DNA of 56,115 bases, taken from contig NZ_FNGM01000032.1 in assembly GCF_900102965.1 (NCBI RefSeq), positions 1-56,115 on the forward strand, given 5' to 3'. The notes under the pieces were generated by a model. The model was given only the letters and a program-made list of their open reading frames with translations. It did not search any database and was not told where the DNA came from. Below are positions 1-8,130 of the stretch, one piece after another. The position numbers and the translations under genes are program-made. Within the stretch, counting starts at the first letter, position 1; the number at the start of each line of letters is the position of its first letter. This DNA is from Paenibacillus jilunlii. GTDB taxonomy: Bacteria; Bacillota; Bacilli; Paenibacillales; Paenibacillaceae.

Positions 1-1
1 G

Positions 2-70
2 AGAGGTATAAATACCTCTGATCCAGCCATAAATGGGCTATTGAGTGAAAGGAGAGGTATAAATACCTTT
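2..70. repeat. Two palindromic hairpin units spaced 51 nt
   Basis: Positions 2-9 and 12-19 form a perfect 8-bp inverted repeat (AGAGGTAT-aa-ATACCTCT). The same palindrome, with one mismatch, returns at 53-60/63-70, exactly 51 nt later. Similar but weaker words (gccataa...) follow each copy. The inner sequence GGTAtAAATACC resembles the hairpin units near 34045 and 48598 (GGCAgAAATACC), whose outer arms differ but also pair. The role is unknown. It could be a repeat unit, an operator or a transcribed hairpin. Confidence 0.55.
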
Positions 71-145
71 GAAAATTCCCGGCCATAAGCAGGCCACTGG
101 GCCAAGCGGTGTTATCGAATTCCCGGCGGCCGCGCTTCCGACTAA

Positions 146-397
146 TTTTCTACTTTTAAGCGGTCCGGCAAAAACGGCAACCGCGCCTACGGCCTGATCG
201 GTGGAGACAACATTAAGCGCGGCGCCATTGCTGCCAAGTATTCGCATGACAATCACAATCTGCTGGTCGTGGGCCACGACCTGGAGGACATGGCTGTAGC
301 GGCTAATACGGTGATTGCGGAACAAGGCGTGTCAAAAGCAGCAGTTCCACGAAATTCTGCTGTACAAAGTGTAATTGAACGCAGTGCGCCGGCCTGA
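146..397 (+). pseudogene. Adenine deaminase C-terminal remnant
   Basis: An open frame of about 80 codons without its own start encodes a stretch resembling the C-terminal part of adenine deaminase (AdeC/Ade, adenine to hypoxanthine). It contains GLIGGDNIKRGAIAAKYSHD followed by NHNLLVVGHDLEDMAVAANT, close to the family pattern of a GAIA...HDSHN-VVG-DM-A segment. A stop codon lies just upstream (143-145) and the frame ends at TGA 395-397. No N-terminal amidohydrolase domain is present to the left within the window, so this is a decayed fragment or the product of a rearrangement. The assignment rests on motif recognition alone. The 90-bp tandem repeat begins right after it. Confidence 0.6.
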
Positions 398-411
398 ACT
401 CGAAAGGGACC

Positions 412-745
412 AAGCAGGTAGGCAAGTAGGCAGTTAGGCAGTTAGGCAAGCAGTTAGTCAGGTAGGTAGGCCATTAGGCGGCAGGTAGGCTAGCTGAAAA
501 GCAGGCAAGTAGTCAAGCAGGCAAGTAGGCAGTTAGGCAAGCAGTTAGTCAGGTAGGTAGGCAATTAGGCGGCAGGTAGGCTAGCTGATAAGCAGGCAAG
601 TAGGCAAGCAGGTAAGTAGGCAGTTAGGCAAGCAGTTGTCAGGTAGGTAGGCCATTAGGCGGCAGGTAGGCTAGCTGATAAGTAGGCAAGTAGGCAAGTA
701 GTCAAGTAGGTAGGCAGGTAGGCAGTTAGGCAAGTAGGCAGGCGG
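412..745. repeat. Tandem repeat, about 90-bp period, three copies
   Basis: The anchor TAGGCTAGCTGA recurs with its tagctga part at 491, 582 and 672, giving periods of 91 and 90 bp. Each unit is built from degenerate 8-nt words such as GGCAAGTA, GGCAGTTA, GGCAAGCA and GGTAGGTA, so a small satellite is nested inside a larger one. No open frame spans it. It lies between the adenine deaminase remnant and the membrane-protein gene. Confidence 0.85.
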
Positions 746-831
746 CCATCTCATAGCAGTGCAGCATGCAGCCGGTCCTGCTCTGTTCTGCTTGCTCCTT
801 CAAGCAAACATACGGTTTGCCCATAAAGTTT

Positions 832-858
832 TTGCTTCCAAGACATATTGTATATAAT
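832..858 (+). promoter_or_regulatory. Possible promoter of the 894 gene
   Basis: TATAAT at 853-858 is a perfect -10 hexamer, 36 nt before the start codon at 894. The best -35 candidate, TTGCTT at 832-837, is only 15 nt upstream of it, so the -35 assignment is weak. Confidence 0.35.
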
Positions 859-893
859 GGAAGTATTGCTTGATTCCGGAGGAGGCGGTTGTG

Positions 894-1421
894 ATGGCAG
901 AGATGGAGCGGGTGAAAGGCGCAGATCATGCGGACAAACCGGGACAACGTAAAAATTCAGGGAGATGGAAAAAGCCAACTCTGGCGCAAATCTGCCTGAT
1001 TGTGTTCCTGCTCGGGATTGCTGTATTCTGGGTAGGTTCTGTCATCCAGATGTTCAGTTCGTTTGAGGAACGCGTATCGGGCCGCATCAATCTGCAGGAT
1101 ATAACTTCTATTGAAATCATCCGCTCGATGCCCTCGACAACTGACGAAGTGAAGGTCACTGTGACCGACCCTGCAAAAATAGCCGACATCATGAATGCCT
1201 TTGCCGATGTTAAATTGATGAGCTCCAGTTTTTCCCACGATTTCAACAGAAGCTACTGGATTAGTATCATTGTGGGCAAATCCTTAAGGTTCGGCATTCG
1301 CCTGGACGACCAAAAGTATATATACATTAATGACTTGGCCAGAAAAGACAAATACAGCAGCGGGTCTTTTAAAATCATCAATCATTATGACATGCGCTCC
1401 ATCGACCGCCTGTTCGAATGA
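894..1421 (+). CDS. Single-pass membrane protein of unknown function
   Basis: A 175-residue protein not recognised as a named family. The start at ATG 894 is chosen because GGAGGAGG (878-885) lies 8 nt upstream; a GTG at 891 and a TTG at 870 are in frame but worse placed. Residues 1-28 are polar and basic, residues 30-51 form one transmembrane helix (ICLIVFLLGIAVFWVGSV), and the remainder is a soluble domain that should lie outside the membrane. That domain starts with alternating strands (SIEIIRSM, EVKVTVTDPAKIADIMNAF), which resembles small ligand-binding or inhibitor-like folds found exported in Firmicutes, but no function can be given. It appears monocistronic, with a MITE-like element downstream. 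Confidence 0.8.
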   Translation: MAEMERVKGADHADKPGQRKNSGRWKKPTLAQICLIVFLLGIAVFWVGSVIQMFSSFEERVSGRINLQDITSIEIIRSMPSTTDEVKVTVTDPAKIADIMNAFADVKLMSSSFSHDFNRSYWISIIVGKSLRFGIRLDDQKYIYINDLARKDKYSSGSFKIINHYDMRSIDRLFE

Positions 1422-1483
1422 GTTGGCGGATTCCATTGACTTGCAGATGCCCCGCGCCTATGATGATTATTAATAAAAAAACT

Positions 1484-1701
1484 ATATAAGCTGAACTTTA
1501 AAAAAGAAATCATAAAAGGGGGAAGTAACGGAGGGGAAGTTTGGAACTGCAGGAGCGAACGCGTCCGCCTTTATGTTTGGATTTCTACCGCAAATAACGG
1601 TTAAAATCAAGAAATCTAAACATAACAGCGGCCGGAAGTCCAAACATTCCCCGCAGTGTACGGCCAAACCCCAGAATGGAAAATTTAAGTTCAGCTTATA
1701 T
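1484..1701. mobile_element. MITE-like hairpin element, 218 bp
   Basis: Perfect 15-bp terminal inverted repeats, ATATAAGCTGAACTT at 1484-1498 and its complement at 1687-1701, bound a non-coding segment. Two nested inverted repeats lie inside: GGGGAAGTTTGG 1533-1544 with CCAAACATTCCCC 1640-1652, and ATGTTTGGATTTCT 1574-1587 with AGAAATCTAACAT 1611-1623. The whole element can fold into one long imperfect hairpin. No transposase frame and no clear target-site duplication were seen. The right end abuts the CYTH gene leader, so its ribosome binding site lies just outside the element. Interpretation as a MITE or structured intergenic repeat is inference. Confidence 0.6.
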
Positions 1702-1730
1702 CAGTGAAACGCACAGAGGAGAGAGACAGC

Positions 1731-2225
1731 ATGGATATGGAGATTGAACGTAAGTTCCTGCTGCCGGAGTACCCGGAGCGGCTGATTCAGGAAGGCCAGG
1801 TGCAGGTGCTTACGCGGCACAGCATTGACCAGACTTATCTGGCTATTGAGGACGGGCAGGAGCTTAGAGTGCGCAAGATCACGGACCTGGATTCGGGCGA
1901 GATTACGTATACGCATACCTTCAAGGATGGCAAAGGCATCAGCCGCAAGGAGATCGAATATTCCATCTCAGAGGGATTATATAACCAGATGATCGAAGCA
2001 GTGAAGGCTGTACCCCTGGTGAAGACACGTATTACCGGCATTTGGAACGGCACAACCATAGAGATTGACCTCTATACCCAGCTGGAACTGACCGTGGTGG
2101 AGGTTGAATTCGATTCGCTGGAGGCAGCGGAGAGCTTCGTGGCCCCCGAATGGTTCGGCAAGGATGTCAGCGTGGAGAAGAAATACAGCAACAAAACCGT
2201 CTGGAAAGAGCTGCAGAACAAATAA
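1731..2225 (+). CDS. CYTH-domain (triphosphate tunnel) protein
   Basis: A 164-residue CYTH/TTM-fold protein. The diagnostic ExExK signature is seen at the N-terminus (E4, E6, K8 in MDMEIERKFLL). Later basic and acidic strand segments (ELRVRKI, GEITYTHTFKDGKG, SRKEIEYSI, VKTRITGIW, TIEIDLYTQLELTVVEVEF) fit the eight-stranded tunnel that binds a triphosphate and metal. Family members hydrolyse tripolyphosphate, thiamine triphosphate or nucleotides, or act as class IV adenylate cyclases; the bacterial stand-alone form is usually a triphosphatase. The start at ATG 1731 is preceded by GAGGAGAGAG (about 1716-1725). A GTG at 1704 is in frame but has no site. It stands alone between the MITE-like element and thrC. 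The substrate cannot be decided from sequence. Confidence 0.9.
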   Translation: MDMEIERKFLLPEYPERLIQEGQVQVLTRHSIDQTYLAIEDGQELRVRKITDLDSGEITYTHTFKDGKGISRKEIEYSISEGLYNQMIEAVKAVPLVKTRITGIWNGTTIEIDLYTQLELTVVEVEFDSLEAAESFVAPEWFGKDVSVEKKYSNKTVWKELQNK

Positions 2226-2403
2226 CGTGAAGCTGCCCGGCGGCATCCCATGGTTACGTAAAAGTTAACACAGAAGTAACGGACTTTAACGCTTAAACGT
2301 GTTAATATAGAATGAGCTTAGGACCGGGCAGCACGGGTACATTTTCTGCACGCCAGCCTATATTAGGGTTAACTACAGAGGGGTTCAGGAGGATGAGAGA
2401 GGT

Positions 2404-3792
2404 ATGGAGTATATAAGCACAAGAGGCAATGTAGAAGCTAAGGGCTTTATTGATACGGTTCTGATGGGGCTGGCGGATGACGGCGGGCTCATGGTGCCTT
2501 TTCAGATCCCGGTAGTTTCCCCAGAGAAGCTGGCAGAATGGCGGAGCCTGAGCTTCCAGGAGCTTTTTCTTGAAATTTTCTCGTATTATACCAATGATGA
2601 GATTCCCTATGATGATCTAAAAGAAATGGTCTACACCAGCTATGCCAATTTCCGCGCGCCGGAAGTAACGCCTCTGCATCAAGTGAATGATTCCTTGTAT
2701 GTGCTGGAGCTGTTCCATGGGCCTACTTTTGCTTTTAAGGATGTGGCGCTGCAGTTCATGGGCGAGCTGTATTCCTATATTTCCCGCAAGCGCGGCGAGG
2801 TGATTCATATCCTCGGCGCTACCTCTGGGGATACGGGGGCGGCTGCCATCCAGGGGGTTCGCGGCAAGGAAGGCATCAAGATCTGCATTCTGCATCCGCA
2901 CGGCAAGGTCAGCAAGGTACAGGAGCTGCAAATGACGACAGTGGACGACAGCAATGTGCTGAATCTGTCCGTTGAAGGCAACTTCGACGACTGCCAGAAG
3001 GTGATTAAGGAACTGTTCGCCGATCTGGATTTTAAGGGCAAATATCACCTGCGGGCGATCAACTCAATCAACTTCGTGCGTATTCTGGCGCAGACGGTCT
3101 ATTATTTCTATGCCTATCTGCAAATTGAGGGCAGCGATAAGAAGAAGATCAACATCAGTGTGCCATCCGGCAACTTCGGCAACATCTTCTCCGGTTATTT
3201 GGCGAAAAAGATGGGATTGCCGGTCAACAAGCTGATTATCGCCACGAATGAAAACAATATCCTGGAACGGTTCGTGAACACTGGTGAATATAAGCCGGGA
3301 AGCTTCACGAGCACCTACAGCCCTTCGATGGATATTCAGGTGGCCAGCAACTTTGAACGGTACCTCTATTACCTGGTGGGCGGGGATGCGGAGAAGCTCT
3401 CTGCCTATATGTTGGAGCTGCAGACCGAAGGGAAGATTACTATCGCCGGAGAAGCGCTTCAGCAGGTGCAGGCTGATTTTGCAGCGCTGGGTGTGAGGAA
3501 CCAGCAGTGTCTCGATACGATCGGGAAGTATAATAAAGAGTATGATTACCTGCTCGACCCGCATACGGCCTGCGGTATTGCAGCCTATGAGCAGTTTAAC
3601 GGTGCAGGGGAAACGGCCATTACTTTTGCGACAGCCCATCCGGCCAAATTTGACGAGGCTATCGCCTTGGTGGATATCAAGCAGGAGTTCCCAGAGCAGA
3701 TCTCGGCTTTGTTCTCGCTGCCTCAGCACCAGACGGTGGTGAAGCATGATAAAGATGTGATCGTACGCGAGCTGCAGGCTTTTTACGAATAG
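2404..3792 (+). CDS. thrC: Threonine synthase
   Basis: A 462-residue PLP enzyme converting O-phospho-L-homoserine to L-threonine and phosphate in the cytoplasm, the last step of threonine synthesis. It is of the longer type, starting with an N-terminal domain (MEYISTRGNVEAKGF, DDGGLMVP). The PLP lysine is K112 in HGPTFAFKDVALQF. The phosphate-binding ATSGDTGAAA loop and the SVPSGNFGNIFSGYLAKKMG segment are also visible. The start at ATG 2404 follows AGGAGG (about 2387-2392). The upstream 180 nt contain a 9-bp inverted repeat (GCTGCCCGG 2232-2240, CCGGGCAGC 2324-2332), but no T-box specifier or other riboswitch was recognised. It is not linked to hom or thrB here, so threonine genes are dispersed or elsewhere. 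A strong terminator follows. Confidence 0.97.
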   Translation: MEYISTRGNVEAKGFIDTVLMGLADDGGLMVPFQIPVVSPEKLAEWRSLSFQELFLEIFSYYTNDEIPYDDLKEMVYTSYANFRAPEVTPLHQVNDSLYVLELFHGPTFAFKDVALQFMGELYSYISRKRGEVIHILGATSGDTGAAAIQGVRGKEGIKICILHPHGKVSKVQELQMTTVDDSNVLNLSVEGNFDDCQKVIKELFADLDFKGKYHLRAINSINFVRILAQTVYYFYAYLQIEGSDKKKINISVPSGNFGNIFSGYLAKKMGLPVNKLIIATNENNILERFVNTGEYKPGSFTSTYSPSMDIQVASNFERYLYYLVGGDAEKLSAYMLELQTEGKITIAGEALQQVQADFAALGVRNQQCLDTIGKYNKEYDYLLDPHTACGIAAYEQFNGAGETAITFATAHPAKFDEAIALVDIKQEFPEQISALFSLPQHQTVVKHDKDVIVRELQAFYE

Positions 3793-3833
3793 AACAGTCT
3801 CCCGGCTGTCTTCTGCAAGCTCCCTCATACTGT

Positions 3834-3870
3834 AACGGCCCCCGTTCTTGGGATAAGAACGGGGGCCGTT
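3834..3870. terminator. Hairpin between thrC and the PucR gene
   Basis: Perfect 16-bp stem AACGGCCCCCGTTCTT (3834-3849) / AAGAACGGGGGCCGTT (3855-3870) with loop gggat. It sits between two convergent genes and probably ends both transcripts. Confidence 0.85.
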
Positions 3871-3889
3871 TGGCGTAGAAAAGGCATCT

Positions 3890-5173
3890 TCACCGCATCG
3901 GCAAAGAGGAGGGATTCTGCCGTTTCCGGGATTTTTGGCAATAGTCGGCGATTTTGTAGGAAATATAATAACCCAGCATTTTTTCGGAGTCGGAGAAGCT
4001 GGTGTCAAGCAGTCTGCTGATATGATCCAGCTTATATCTGAGGGTATTCCGGTGAATATACAGTTCTTCGGCAGTGAGCTGCATGTTGCGGTTATTTTTG
4101 AGATAGACAAAGAAGGTATGGTACAGGTTGGATTGATGGGCAGCATCATATTCCTGCAGCTTCAGCAGCTCGGGATCGCGGTAGCCGGGTTCCTCCATAG
4201 ACAGGGCATCGGCAGAAAGCAGCTCGTAGAGACGGATATCGGAGTAGAAGGTCAGATGCTGCTCTGGGCTGACAATGCCGCCGATCCGGATCGCGCTTAG
4301 GGACTGGAGAAAATGTGTTCTGCACTGGGAAAGACTGGAGAATCTGCTGCTGACCCCAAGCATGATTCCGGACTGGGCCAAAAATTCCCGCAGATGGGCA
4401 GGGATATGTTCTTTGGACAGAACCCCGTCATGGATCATCACAATATGTCCCTCATAATAGGTGAAAGGGCTGCCGGGAAACAGTTGTTGTAAACGCTCTC
4501 TTAAAAAGTCGTCATAATGTCCTGAATTCTCATAACGGGAAAGGTCGAACAGCAGCACAAGCAGATGCTGGCCGAACCTTAAGCCTGCGCTTTTCATTCT
4601 GTCCCTGATGATATGGCTGTCCTGAAACTGCTGATCCAGCAGTCCGCAGATGAAATCCTCCACCTTCATATTCCGCGTGTTGCGGTAGTAGCTGCTCTTG
4701 CCCATCTCTTCCCCCAGGATGGTGGCGGTAATGGCCAGCAGTTCCTTGTCTTGGGGACGGAGAGGATGCTTGCAGCCTAGAAGCAGCACGTTGCCGACTG
4801 GTTTGCTGCCGATTTTGATCTTGGAGATCAGCTTGGTGTTTGCGGTTTCCTCACAAGTGACTTCATAAGACCCGCCGGTCTGCTTTCCCCGCCGGACACT
4901 GTCCAGCTTGTTCACAGCGGCAATAAAGTCGTAAGAGCAGTAACCCTTGCGGATATTCCCGCTCCATAAGTAATCGGTAATCTCATCCGGGTCAGAGTGG
5001 GCCACAATTTTGAAGCTGGAATCAAATACAATGACGGGATTGCGCAGGAGCGCTGCAGCGGTCTGTACGATGGCGGACAAGCCTGCACCTGAAATGTAAG
5101 CTGTGAATAAGGAGGCGGTGTAATGCTCCTGTTCGATCTGGTCCGGCCGCAGTTCATCTAGAGAAACATCCAT
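3890..5173 (-). CDS. PucR/CdaR-family transcriptional regulator
   Basis: A 427-residue regulator. The C-terminal segment (TFFVYLKNNRNMQLTAEELY followed by IHRNTLRYKLDHISRLLDT) is the PucR/CdaR helix-turn-helix (HTH_30). The middle holds a GGDEF-like/CdaR domain and the N-terminal about 170 residues a sensory segment (NPVIVFDSSFKIVAHSD) resembling GAF/PAS-type input domains. The start at ATG 5173 is chosen because AGGGTGAT lies about 5-12 nt upstream; an in-frame ATG at 5215 sits inside the intergenic palindrome. It is divergent from the enoate reductase operon, with a 15-bp palindrome between them, so it most likely controls that operon and itself in response to a small-molecule substrate. 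Whether it activates or represses cannot be told. Confidence 0.9.
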   Translation of the reverse strand: MDVSLDELRPDQIEQEHYTASLFTAYISGAGLSAIVQTAAALLRNPVIVFDSSFKIVAHSDPDEITDYLWSGNIRKGYCSYDFIAAVNKLDSVRRGKQTGGSYEVTCEETANTKLISKIKIGSKPVGNVLLLGCKHPLRPQDKELLAITATILGEEMGKSSYYRNTRNMKVEDFICGLLDQQFQDSHIIRDRMKSAGLRFGQHLLVLLFDLSRYENSGHYDDFLRERLQQLFPGSPFTYYEGHIVMIHDGVLSKEHIPAHLREFLAQSGIMLGVSSRFSSLSQCRTHFLQSLSAIRIGGIVSPEQHLTFYSDIRLYELLSADALSMEEPGYRDPELLKLQEYDAAHQSNLYHTFFVYLKNNRNMQLTAEELYIHRNTLRYKLDHISRLLDTSFSDSEKMLGYYISYKIADYCQKSRKRQNPSSLPMR

Positions 5174-5208
5174 GGGGATCACCCTTTTTGAGGAGTTTTT
5201 TTTATCAT

Positions 5209-5223
5209 AGTGCACAATGCACT
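5209..5223. promoter_or_regulatory. Candidate operator between PucR gene and reductase operon
   Basis: AGTGCA-caa-TGCACT is a perfect 6-bp inverted repeat with a 3-nt spacer, centred in the divergent intergenic region. Its position fits a binding site for the PucR-type regulator. Assignment is by position and symmetry only. Confidence 0.5.
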
Positions 5224-5304
5224 AGAAAGAAGTGATTTTTGGCTCTTGTTCATATATTCACAAAGTTTCGGGGGGCTTACACTGAGGGTGGAGGTGCTAA
5301 GCAG

Positions 5305-7245
5305 ATGAAATACGAGAAACTGTTGGCCGCAGGGAAAATTGGCCGCCTTGAGCTTAAGAACAGGATTGTCATGCCGGCCATGGGCACATCCCTGGCTGCG
5401 GCCAGCGGAGAGGCTTCGGATGAAATGATCGCTTTCTATGAGGAGCGTGCAGCGGGAGGCTGCGGCCTGATCATTACTGAAATTACCCGGGTGGACAATG
5501 AGACAGGGGTGGGCACACCTAACCAATTGAACGCAAGCGATCTGCTGTTTGTTCCACGGTTAGAGAAGCTGGCCAGGGCGGTCCATCGTCATGACAGCAA
5601 AATATTTCTCCAGCTCCAGCATCCGGGCCGGCAAAACCACGGGCGGCTGATTGGCGGCAGGCAGATCGTTGCTCCAAGTGCGGTGATGTCCTCGGCAATC
5701 GGAGAAATGCCCCGGGAGCTGTCGACCCAAGAGGTAGAAGAACTGGTGCGGAAATTTGTTTTTGCAGCCCACATAGCCAAAACCGCGGGTATAGATGGAG
5801 TCGAAATCCATGGCGCTCACGGCTATCTGGTCGGACAGTTCCTAAGTCCGCTTACGAATTTGAGAACCGACAAATACGGTGGTTCACTTGAGGGCAGAAT
5901 GTTGTTCCTGACGGAGATTGTGCTCGGCATCAAGCAGGCCTGCGGGGCAGGGTTCCCGGTCTCTGTCCGCATTGACGGCGATGAGTTTGTTCCGGGAGGC
6001 ATTACGCTGGATGAAGCGCTTGAAACCGCGAAGCACCTGGAGAGCCTTGGGGTGGATTGCATAAATGTAAGCAGCGGCACTTATGAATCGTCGAATACGA
6101 TTATCGAGCCGATTTCCTATCCGCAAGGGTGGAAAAAACATCTCGCCGCAGCCATGAAGCAGGCGGTTCAAATTCCGGTGATCGCCTGCGATGTCATCCG
6201 CAAGCCGGAATTCGCGGAGAGTCTGCTCCAGGAAGGAAACACGGATTTTGTCGCGGTCGGCAGAGCCCAATTGGCCGATCCGGAATGGGGCAGCAAAGCG
6301 GCAGCGGGAAAGGAGGCCGAGATCAGAACCTGCATTTCCTGCCTGTACTGCATCCAGGAGGTGATGGAGTGCAAGGTCATCAAGTGCGCCGTCAATGCCA
6401 GAGCCGGCCGGGAGCTTGAATTGGCCGGACCGGCAAAGGACGGCGGAAGCAGAGCGGTGGCCGTCATCGGCGGCGGACCTGCGGGCATGGAGGCTGCGCG
6501 AATTCTGGCGCAGCGGGAATTCAAGCCGGTGCTGTTCGAAGCCAGGGATGTGCTCGGAGGCAGTGTGGAGCTGGGGAGCCGGCCGCCGCTGAAGGAGAAG
6601 CTGAACTGGTTCCTCGGCAATATGCAGCATCAGCTGGAGCAGCTGGAAGTCGATGTCCGTCTCTCTACGAAGCCTACGCTGGACCAATTAAGGGAGCTTG
6701 AGCCGTATGCGGTAGTGGTGGCTACCGGGGCGCAGCCGGTTATACCGGCTATTCCGGGAGTGAATAAGGCAGCGGTCTGTACGGTTGTTGATGTTCTCGG
6801 CGGCAAGGCTGTGATCGGCAACCAGCAGGCCGTTGTGATCGGCTCCGGCATGACCGGCCTGGAAACTGCCGAATACCTTGTGGACAGAGGAAACCGGGTT
6901 ACAGTAGTGGAGATGCAGCCGCGGATCGGTCCGGATGCCTATCTCCCGAATCTGATCGACATCGTTACCCGGCTGAAAAAGTCCGGCGTCGAGCTGCTCG
7001 CTTCAACGAAGCTGGTAGAGGTGAAGGACGGGTCTATCGTGCTTGAGAATACCTCTACGGGGGAAGTCATGGAGCGAGAAGCCGATGCTGTAGTTCTGTC
7101 CATTGGAGTAGCGCCGGAGTCTTCCTTCACGGAAGAGCTTAAGCAGGCTTTGCCGAATGTCAAGGTGATTGGCGATGCCGGCCGGCCCGGCAGAATTGGA
7201 CAGGCGATTCAGAGCGGCTTCGAAACGGCTTATATGCTGCGTTGA
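5305..7245 (+). CDS. Old Yellow Enzyme-type enoate / 2,4-dienoyl-CoA reductase-like flavoprotein
   Basis: A 646-residue multidomain flavoenzyme. Residues about 1-370 form the FMN TIM barrel (VMPAMGTS, LQHPGRQNHGR, DGVEIHGAHGYLVGQFLSP, NLRTDKYGGSLEGR). Next is a 4Fe-4S cluster motif with spacing CxxCxxCx11C (CISCLYC...KCAVN); E. coli dienoyl-CoA reductase has x3 in the second gap. The C-terminal half binds FAD and NAD(P)H (AVIGGGPAGMEAARI, AVVIGSGMTGLETAEYL). The family (FadH, enoate reductase, BaiCD/BaiH, trimethylamine dehydrogenase) reduces activated C=C bonds or oxidises amines. The start at ATG 5305 has GGAGGTG 8 nt upstream; a TTG at 5239 is in frame but lacks a site. It is the first gene of a three-gene operon with a decarboxylase-like and an SDR gene. 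The substrate is unknown. Confidence 0.93.
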   Translation: MKYEKLLAAGKIGRLELKNRIVMPAMGTSLAAASGEASDEMIAFYEERAAGGCGLIITEITRVDNETGVGTPNQLNASDLLFVPRLEKLARAVHRHDSKIFLQLQHPGRQNHGRLIGGRQIVAPSAVMSSAIGEMPRELSTQEVEELVRKFVFAAHIAKTAGIDGVEIHGAHGYLVGQFLSPLTNLRTDKYGGSLEGRMLFLTEIVLGIKQACGAGFPVSVRIDGDEFVPGGITLDEALETAKHLESLGVDCINVSSGTYESSNTIIEPISYPQGWKKHLAAAMKQAVQIPVIACDVIRKPEFAESLLQEGNTDFVAVGRAQLADPEWGSKAAAGKEAEIRTCISCLYCIQEVMECKVIKCAVNARAGRELELAGPAKDGGSRAVAVIGGGPAGMEAARILAQREFKPVLFEARDVLGGSVELGSRPPLKEKLNWFLGNMQHQLEQLEVDVRLSTKPTLDQLRELEPYAVVVATGAQPVIPAIPGVNKAAVCTVVDVLGGKAVIGNQQAVVIGSGMTGLETAEYLVDRGNRVTVVEMQPRIGPDAYLPNLIDIVTRLKKSGVELLASTKLVEVKDGSIVLENTSTGEVMEREADAVVLSIGVAPESSFTEELKQALPNVKVIGDAGRPGRIGQAIQSGFETAYMLR

Positions 7246-7268
7246 TACCAATTATAGGAGGTACAGTC

Positions 7269-8078
7269 ATGGGGAGTTTTGTGAAAAGGATCACGGATAT
7301 CCAGAAGTATGGAGGCAAGCCGACCACTTTTTATGATGCGGAGATGCTGACGGTGTATTGGGAAACGAAGCCTGAGATCATCGCGCGTCTGCTTCCGAAG
7401 CCGCTGAAGCCCGCCAGCCGTCCGCTCGTTAACGCTTTTGTAGCCAATTATCCGGCGACGAACTTCTGTCCGCCTTACCGCGAAGCCGGATTGTTCGTGC
7501 TGGCAGACTATAATGGCCAATTGGGCAACTATTGCCTGTCGATGCCGATTACGAGTGATATCGGCATGGCAATGGGCCGGGAAGTCTGCGGCCTGCCCAA
7601 AAAAATGGCCGATATTTCCCTGAACCATGCTGAAGGCTTCATGGGCGGGACGATCAGCCGGCACGGCATTGATTTTGTCAGTATGGAGGCGCGTATAGAG
7701 GATAAGTTCAATGACAGTGCAGCCGGGGAAATTCTCGACGAATATTACGGCAAGGACATTCCGCTGTACAACATCAAATATGCCAACGCCATTGACGGTA
7801 GCGGTTTTGATCTGATGCCAACGCTGGTTACTCAGCGCCTGGTCAGCGACGTCAAGGTCTATAAGGCGGCTGAGGCTGCGATTACGTTCCAGGATTCCCC
7901 GCATGATCCTTGGAGCGAGCTAGAGGTCGTCAATATGCTGGGAGCCGTTTATACCGTAAGTACAAATGTGCTCGAAAAAGGCAGAGTGCTGGAACTGCTG
8001 AATCCGATGGAGTATCTGCCTTACTGCTATCTCCGCTGGGACTGGTGGGAGAATAAGCTGCAGTCCGGTTCGTTGTGA
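7269..8078 (+). CDS. Acetoacetate decarboxylase-family protein
   Basis: A 269-residue ADC-superfamily protein. The segment AMGREVCGLPKKMADISL carries the paired lysines K111-K112 that align with the Schiff-base lysine and its partner in Clostridium acetoacetate decarboxylase (GFPKK). Conserved flanking features PLVNAFVANYPA and an acidic C-terminal region (LELLNPMEYLPYCYLRWDWW) also fit. True members decarboxylate beta-keto acids; paralogues perform aldol or hydratase chemistry through the same Schiff base. The start at ATG 7269 follows TAGGAGG (7255-7261). It lies 23 nt after the reductase gene and 52 nt before the SDR gene, so all three are likely co-transcribed and act on one substrate series. 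Which reaction it catalyses cannot be settled from sequence. Confidence 0.88.
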   Translation: MGSFVKRITDIQKYGGKPTTFYDAEMLTVYWETKPEIIARLLPKPLKPASRPLVNAFVANYPATNFCPPYREAGLFVLADYNGQLGNYCLSMPITSDIGMAMGREVCGLPKKMADISLNHAEGFMGGTISRHGIDFVSMEARIEDKFNDSAAGEILDEYYGKDIPLYNIKYANAIDGSGFDLMPTLVTQRLVSDVKVYKAAEAAITFQDSPHDPWSELEVVNMLGAVYTVSTNVLEKGRVLELLNPMEYLPYCYLRWDWWENKLQSGSL

Positions 8079-8130
8079 ACGGGGTAATCCCATGATGGCG
8101 ATGCTTACAACATTTATAGGAGGCTAGACT

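Noticed and set aside
112..136. EcoRI and NotI sites suggesting a cloning linker
   Set aside because: GAATTC and GCGGCCGC occur close together, but the flanks read as natural sequence and no vector backbone is seen; chance cannot be excluded.
412..745. CRISPR-like array
   Set aside because: Units are contiguous and internally repetitive, with no unique spacers, and no cas genes are nearby.
2226..2403. T-box or other riboswitch before thrC
   Set aside because: A 9-bp inverted repeat is present, but no T-box sequence, specifier loop or antiterminator was found.
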